43,673 bases of DNA from a virus, in IMG/VR virus record IMGVR_UViG_3300047563_000463, positions 1 through 43,673 of that record, one strand, 5' to 3'. A program made the position numbers and the translations under genes. Shown here piece by piece: positions 39,059 to 43,673 of this stretch. Numbering within the stretch: the first letter of the stretch is position 1; the number at the start of each line of letters is the position of its first letter. The notes below the pieces were generated by a model. It was not told where the DNA came from, did no database searches, and was given only the letters and a program-made list of their open reading frames with translations.

Positions 39059-40030
39059 TTAACCTCTTTTATTTGGAATAAGACTTTTGTAGTAAGACTG
39101 AATATCAAAAGACTTTTGAGAGCTATCCCCTCTAGACCTGGAAAAATTATAATTCCAAGAATCTTTTTTACTTTTATCTTTCTTCTCTTTCTTTTTCATT
39201 TCGTCTTCATCTTCGTCTTCGTCTTCGTCTTCGTCTTCGTCTTCATCCTCAGATTTCTTTTTCTTTTTCATTTCTTCTTCGTCTTCATCCTCATCCTTTT
39301 TATCGGATTTAGACTTTTTTTCTAAGGTAGAAATTAGTTTATCCAATTTTATATGGAGAGGAGTTTGACCTCCAGACTCCATTGAATCCATTTTTGTTTC
39401 AAGAGCTTTTAGTTTTTCAGATAGCCTCTCTACAAGATCTGAAGAGTCCTCTTTTTTACTAGCCCCACAGGTGCATGAATCTTTTTTAGCCTCTGTCATG
39501 GTCTCCCCATCATTGACAATTGAACAAATCTCCCCACATCGGGCGCTACTTACGACCGCTAAATGATTATAGGAAATATCTCTTTGTATACCTATATAAG
39601 GTATACCATCAAAAACTCCAGGGGTTTCATCTAGTTCCCTAGTGTACCCTAAGCTGAATTCTTTAATTTTTCCTGAGGTAATTTCTTCTATGAGTAATTT
39701 ATCAGTTATTAATATCTTGTCAAGTTTCATCAAAGAGTGTACTGAGTTGTCAACTACTTTCAATGGCTCAGAAGCAACTACCCCCTTTTGAAATCGATTC
39801 GCATTATCCATGTTTACCATCGACCCCCCAGAGGGGTGTTCCCATGTTACAGGGATCCCAAAAAGAGTATCTAAGGAGTCTTGTTTAAAGACCTCTTCTT
39901 CTGTCCTCAGCTCATTACCTTCAGGGTACTTAAAAACACCAGTTCTAGTTACTATCCCAGAGATATTTAGAAACCCGGTAGGCGTGAATTTGAATTCTTT
40001 GATCTTCACTGAGTCATAACGAGTTTTCAT
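39059..40030 (-). CDS. Prohead protease (DUF2213) fused to a scaffold-like C-terminus (323 aa)
   Basis: Residues 1 to about 170 form the DUF2213 protease: VTWEHPSGG near 62-70, EFSLGY with S126, and NHLAVV with H156 followed by R164. Residues about 175-323 look like a scaffold: a coiled-coil stretch (LVERLSEKLKALETKMDSME) and then a very charged tract of alternating DE and KK blocks encoded by hexanucleotide repeats. Fusion of protease and scaffold lets the scaffold be removed after shell assembly. A small CTC motif at 187-189 is unexplained. It overlaps the minor head gene as ATGA. Confidence 0.85.
   Translation of the reverse strand: MKTRYDSVKIKEFKFTPTGFLNISGIVTRTGVFKYPEGNELRTEEEVFKQDSLDTLFGIPVTWEHPSGGSMVNMDNANRFQKGVVASEPLKVVDNSVHSLMKLDKILITDKLLIEEITSGKIKEFSLGYTRELDETPGVFDGIPYIGIQRDISYNHLAVVSSARCGEICSIVNDGETMTEAKKDSCTCGASKKEDSSDLVERLSEKLKALETKMDSMESGGQTPLHIKLDKLISTLEKKSKSDKKDEDEDEEEMKKKKKSEDEDEDEDEDEDEDEDEMKKKEKKDKSKKDSWNYNFSRSRGDSSQKSFDIQSYYKSLIPNKRG
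39201..39250. repeat. Hexanucleotide tandem repeat coding for the DE tract of the scaffold
   Basis: Five perfect copies of CTTCGT lie at 39211-39240 (plus strand), flanked by near copies with CTTCAT. On the coding strand they give a run of alternating Glu and Asp. Each unit is two codons, so slippage would change the tract length without a frameshift. Confidence 0.75.
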
Positions 40031-40800
40031 TTTGTACTCCCCTCATCGATCTCTATTATTGGAATCAATACACAACGGCAATTATAGTCATTATATTCCG
40101 GAGGTAGATTATCATAACTAAATATTTTACCTTCTAATACCCTGTGACTTGGTCGAACTCTTTCATCCAGGGAGGTAGACCACCTGCATTTTTCCACCCC
40201 AATGTTTGTTGCTAGAGTGGCATTAAGATCCCTGTTTAAATTATTAATCTCTGTCCTTGAATGAGTTTCTGTAAAGTTATACTTGGGATCAGGGTACTTT
40301 TCCTTGAATATCTTATTTTTTTCTGGGCTATTGAATAGGAAAGAGTCCTGAAAATTACTTACCTGGGATTTCCTTGTTTCAAATATTGAAGCATATTTAT
40401 ATCTGATAAACTCTTTCTCTGCTTTTTCAAACCCACTAGCTCGTTCTTGAGTCTTATTATTAAACTGTGAGTATTTAATTTGGGTTTTCATCTTTTCTTT
40501 TTCATAGTCTTCTTTGGTTTTTAAAGGAGTCTTTTTACCCCTCTTTGGCTTATTAGATTCTTGGATTAACTCTTCTAGATATCTTTGAGTCTCTTTGAGT
40601 GATTGATTAAATACTTTTGTGATAGGGTCATAGTTTATCTTATTAAGAAACTCAAATAAGAATTTTTCATCCAATTTAGATTTAGTCTCGATTGCTTTTA
40701 ATGCTTCTGTCATCAAGGCTGAGTCAAAAGATTTGAACAACTCTCGAAGCCAAATTTTATAATAAAGCTCCATCTTTTTTGTTCTAGGTTTTTTGACCAT
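40027..40800 (-). CDS. Minor head protein, Mu F / SPP1 gp7-like (257 aa)
   Basis: The C-terminal domain is a clear Mu F-like head morphogenesis domain: KCRWSTSLDERVRPSHRVLE near residues 200-220, then GKIFSYDNLPPEYNDYNCRC with the paired C-x-C. Residues 1-190 are long charged helices. The start ATG at 40800 overlaps the portal stop (TGATG); a GTG one codon earlier is possible. Such proteins bind the portal and may enter the cell with the DNA. Order terminase-portal-Mu F is standard. Confidence 0.9.
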   Translation of the reverse strand: MVKKPRTKKMELYYKIWLRELFKSFDSALMTEALKAIETKSKLDEKFLFEFLNKINYDPITKVFNQSLKETQRYLEELIQESNKPKRGKKTPLKTKEDYEKEKMKTQIKYSQFNNKTQERASGFEKAEKEFIRYKYASIFETRKSQVSNFQDSFLFNSPEKNKIFKEKYPDPKYNFTETHSRTEINNLNRDLNATLATNIGVEKCRWSTSLDERVRPSHRVLEGKIFSYDNLPPEYNDYNCRCVLIPIIEIDEGSTK

Positions 40801-42251
40801 CACTCATCTTTCTCAATATCCGATTCCGTCTGATTCATTAAAAATTCTTCTTTAGATTCGTCTAATTCTTGGAATGTTGCTTCTTGCGATATGTCTAACC
40901 AGCGATTCAAGATGTATTGAGATCCATCTAACCCTTGATTTGCTAAACTCTCCAAGGAAGCAGCTGAGATCTGCAAAGCTTGAGCATCTTCTAGAGGTGT
41001 AGGAGTTTCACTATGTTCAAATGTAATCTCATAAGAATGCGGAATCTCTAAACCATCTAAGGATTGAAACACCTTCATAAAGAATTCAATAATCGGGTAA
41101 ATTTTAAATTTTTGTTCGCTTTGAATAAAGGTTTCCCAATTTGATTTTTCCGTTCTACCACTTGTTGTTCCCTGAGAACCTTCCCCAAACAACACATCAT
41201 GTGGCATATTAATCTCTAGGCACAGTTGATCTTTGATTTGATTGATCAAATCGGAGTAACCTGAAAGACTAGGAGAGACCAATTCATATTCTTCCCGAGT
41301 ATCCATGACACTGATGTTGTGAGTGCTTCTCATCCTCTCTCGTGCAGCCATCATCCCAGCAAAATCACTTCTCATTTCTGGGGAAAGGAGTAAATTACTA
41401 AGATTCTCATGTTTGCTGATAGCATATGGGATCTTTGAAATCAGTGTACTGATATTATCAATCGCCACATGATAGTTTTTTACCGCATTCTCTATTTTTC
41501 GAATGTAGGTATCATGAAAATGGTAGTTTAACCTATAGAGATAGGGGGGGAGTTTGCTTCCCCAACAGGTAGGAAGACGAGTATAATGGATCCTACTCAT
41601 AGATAATTCTCTTACCATTTGAGAAAATCTATCAACTCCTGCAGGGTTATTTAAACTTTCCCCCGAGTACGAAATCATAGGTTGTTGGATCAAATGATAA
41701 TGAATTGGCTCAAATAGAAAATTTCGCTCTGGAATTTCAGGAGCAATCATATATCGAGGGATGACCTGAATAGAGTCAAGAGACCTGATTTTTTTAAAAT
41801 TTAAGGGTTTTTCAAGTTCTTTATTATCATCCAAATCTGGAAATAAAAATGATTGTCCAAAGATATTTCCATATGTGTAAAGTTCCCTCACCTTCTCTTC
41901 GATTTTATGTTTGGTCCATAATTTTTTAAATTTTGCATTGTACTTTTTATCTTCAGACTCTATCTTGAAATCATTTTTGAATACTGCAAGAGTTAAAGTA
42001 TTTAGAATTTTATTAATGGTAGGATCCATTGCATAGAGCTCTTCAAGCTCCATAAATGGGTAAATGGAAAATGGTTTAATCCGAGCTGCCGTTGAGACAT
42101 CCTGGGGTGTTCCTAGCCCAGTAATCTTGTTTTGATAAATGGAGTCAGATCTTCTACTTTGTAACTCTTGATTGATTAATCTTTCTCTCTCCAGGTTTAG
42201 TTCAGACTCTTTATATTTGTCTTCATAATTAACTCGTGGTCTATGTCTCAT
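40800..42251 (-). CDS. Portal protein, DUF1073-like
   Basis: It forms the twelve-subunit DNA channel at the packaging vertex (483 residues). DUF1073-type signatures are an early AVFKNDFKIESED near residue 90, a long stem helix region and MPHDVLFGEGSQGTTSGRTE near residues 350-370, followed by NWETFIQSEQKF. The ATG overlaps the terminase stop as ATGA. Some anti-CBASS nucleases are annotated under the same DUF; the head-gene context here points clearly to a portal. Confidence 0.9.
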   Translation of the reverse strand: MRHRPRVNYEDKYKESELNLERERLINQELQSRRSDSIYQNKITGLGTPQDVSTAARIKPFSIYPFMELEELYAMDPTINKILNTLTLAVFKNDFKIESEDKKYNAKFKKLWTKHKIEEKVRELYTYGNIFGQSFLFPDLDDNKELEKPLNFKKIRSLDSIQVIPRYMIAPEIPERNFLFEPIHYHLIQQPMISYSGESLNNPAGVDRFSQMVRELSMSRIHYTRLPTCWGSKLPPYLYRLNYHFHDTYIRKIENAVKNYHVAIDNISTLISKIPYAISKHENLSNLLLSPEMRSDFAGMMAARERMRSTHNISVMDTREEYELVSPSLSGYSDLINQIKDQLCLEINMPHDVLFGEGSQGTTSGRTEKSNWETFIQSEQKFKIYPIIEFFMKVFQSLDGLEIPHSYEITFEHSETPTPLEDAQALQISAASLESLANQGLDGSQYILNRWLDISQEATFQELDESKEEFLMNQTESDIEKDE

Positions 42252-43673
42252 ATGATATGTCCAGATAAATATTGGTATCCCTTAGATATAGCAGAAAAAT
42301 CTTTCAATCCATATTCTTTGAAAATATAATTGATAGCTTGTGTGGTCTCATCCACCATATCGTCGTTTTTACCTCTAGGAAAACTCTTTAACTGATTTAA
42401 GAATTGATTATAGTGTACCATGTTTTTATATATTTTTAAATGACCAGTCTTTATAAATGGCTGTGCAGCATAAGCTCGAGCTACTTTACCACCTTCTGGT
42501 TCAATTGGTATGAACCCAGTGAACTCTTTACTGAGGACATTGATTACCGCATCTCCATTAGCTTTTGCTTCCACTAAGCAGAACATGCATCTGTGAAGCT
42601 TAAAAAGCTCTCTCACCTTTATGACAGTATTTGAAAAATCCAACCGACTATTGACCTGATCTATTTTGTACAAATCTCCAGACTTATTGCAATATTTATA
42701 GACACCAATAGCTACGAAGTCACTATTTTTTGTATCTTTGAAAGCGCAATCTACGCTAAGGAATGTAATCAATCCCTGAGGGATTTCTACTAGGGTTTGG
42801 AAGCTATGCTTGAGAATTAAATCCTCGTTGAATAGTGCGCCATCTGGAGGCACTGGGCACCCTTGATACAGGGCGTATCCATCCCCCTGGGCGAGAAGCA
42901 TCTTCATTTTGATCGAATCAATATCAAACCTTTCCGGACACAGGGCTTCCCCTATTTGTCTCCCTAAAGGGTCATCTTCTGATTCGCAGATCGCTGGGAG
43001 ATTTATGTACTTATATTTGAAATCTGCACCTAATTCTTCAACTTTTGTAATGATCTGACCTATCAAATCATTCTCATGCCACCGGGTATGTGTAATCTCT
43101 AATTTAAATTTCTTTTGAAGGCGGGTGATAATCGCTGTGGCAAACCCATTCCATAAAGTCTCCTGGTAAGTCTCACTACATGCATCATTGATGTTTCGAA
43201 TAGGGTCATCGATAATAATCCAATCTGCGGGCTTTGAAGTCAGGCCGCCAGAAAACCCGCAAAAAGAAATTGATCCGGTTAAGTTCGAAAGAACTATCTC
43301 TTTTTGAGATTTAGAATAGAGAGGTATATTTTCTTTTTCCAGGATAGCCAGAATTTCTCTATGAAACCGTGATGTAATATCAAGGTTGTAACTGATTATA
43401 ATCCCTCGGGATAAAGGATTTTTAATAAGTCGATATGCCGCCTTGTGGATTGTGAAAGTAGTTGTTTTACCATGCTGGGGAGGGACGCTAAACAAGATAA
43501 TGTCATTTTCTTGCTGCTGGGATTCCATGTACTGAATCCACGGATAATCAAAATTATATTGAGGGCTTACTCTTTTACAAAAATCAAGAAAAGCTTCTTC
43601 TGGTTTATAAAAATTCTCTTCTTTTTCTTTTAATTTTCTTTCTCTAGTTTCCAATAAATAAATAATTTCAGAA
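42248..43673 (-). CDS. terL: Terminase large subunit, 5' end beyond the window
   Basis: The DNA-packaging motor. The ATPase domain has Walker A SVPPQHGKT and Walker B WIIIDDP, with the coupling segment THTRWHENDLIGQI. The nuclease domain has FLSVDCAFKDTKNSDFV (first Asp), LVEAKANGDAV and the C-terminal GKNDDMVDETTQAI. The reading frame stays open up to base 43673. The first in-frame start-like codon (TTG at 43654) has no ribosome-binding site, so the true start is probably outside the window. A small terminase gene is expected there too. Confidence 0.93.
   Translation of the reverse strand, partial: SEIIYLLETRERKLKEKEENFYKPEEAFLDFCKRVSPQYNFDYPWIQYMESQQQENDIILFSVPPQHGKTTTFTIHKAAYRLIKNPLSRGIIISYNLDITSRFHREILAILEKENIPLYSKSQKEIVLSNLTGSISFCGFSGGLTSKPADWIIIDDPIRNINDACSETYQETLWNGFATAIITRLQKKFKLEITHTRWHENDLIGQIITKVEELGADFKYKYINLPAICESEDDPLGRQIGEALCPERFDIDSIKMKMLLAQGDGYALYQGCPVPPDGALFNEDLILKHSFQTLVEIPQGLITFLSVDCAFKDTKNSDFVAIGVYKYCNKSGDLYKIDQVNSRLDFSNTVIKVRELFKLHRCMFCLVEAKANGDAVINVLSKEFTGFIPIEPEGGKVARAYAAQPFIKTGHLKIYKNMVHYNQFLNQLKSFPRGKNDDMVDETTQAINYIFKEYGLKDFSAISKGYQYLSGHII

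Noticed and set aside
39116-39325. Plus-strand frame opposite the protease/scaffold gene, rich in Phe and Val
   Set aside because: It is the antisense reading of the DE/K repeat tract, with no start signal.
40800-42251. Anti-CBASS nuclease (Acb1) reading of the DUF1073-like gene
   Set aside because: The length, SQGTTSGRTE segment and place between terminase and Mu F-like genes identify a portal.
1-43673. tRNA genes, CRISPR arrays, insertion sequences, integrase or attachment sites
   Set aside because: I looked for cloverleaf-type segments, regularly spaced repeats, transposase and recombinase motifs by eye and saw none; a tRNAscan or CRISPR search was not possible here.

Overview
The window is a 43.7 kb piece of an AT-rich tailed-phage genome with contractile-tail (myovirus) morphology. 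It is probably not complete. The terminase large subunit reading frame is still open at the right edge, and another gene runs off the left edge. The host is not named by the sequence. Shine-Dalgarno sites, a GH24 endolysin without a signal peptide and a spanin-like protein fit a Gram-negative bacterium. An unusually large set of ankyrin-repeat genes suggests a host or habitat linked to eukaryotes (inference only). No integrase, CI-type repressor, tRNA or CRISPR array was seen.

Layout. (1) 1-5470, minus strand: start of an unknown gene at the edge, class I ribonucleotide reductase beta subunit, four ankyrin proteins, a small membrane protein and thymidylate kinase. A clear terminator (4169-4223) and a strong promoter (4092-4118) split this block into two transcription units. 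(2) 5471-6154: a 680-bp control region without a convincing gene, holding hairpins, a 105-bp inverted-repeat element and two divergent promoters that share a CTATCAAAA motif. (3) 6155-10819, plus strand: an accessory cassette of four ankyrin proteins, two small unknown proteins, a 554-residue P-loop NTPase of STAND/AAA type and a 43-residue ankyrin-like mini-gene. (4) 10894-14302, minus strand: Panacea-domain protein, flavin-dependent thymidylate synthase ThyX, SF3 helicase and two small genes. (5) 14500-21036, plus strand: family A DNA polymerase, unknown protein, RecE-like exonuclease, unknown protein, VRR-NUC nuclease, MazG-like protein, endolysin and a spanin-like protein. (6) 21008-43673, minus strand, transcribed from the right edge leftwards: terminase, portal, Mu F-like minor head protein, protease/scaffold fusion, cement protein, major capsid protein, DUF4054 connector, gp10-like protein, neck terminator, sheath, tube, tail-assembly chaperones with a programmed -1 frameshift, tape measure, Dit-like protein, baseplate plug, hub, Gp138-type spike, gp25, baseplate J, tail protein I, fibre proteins and a holin candidate.

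How it works together. NrdB, ThyX and Tmk supply dTTP. SF3 helicase, DNA polymerase and the RecE/VRR nucleases replicate and recombine the genome. The right half builds a compact contractile virion whose module order resembles small myophages such as Pam3, with many ATGA stop/start overlaps showing one long late operon. The ankyrin genes and the NTPase are the unexplained part. They lie on both sides of the divergent control region and are the best candidates for an undescribed host-interaction or anti-defence system.

The most solid new observation is the T TTT TTT slippery site at 32725-32731. It joins a 111-residue frame to an overlapping -1 frame that enters the tape-measure gene, as in lambda G/GT and P2 E/E+E'.
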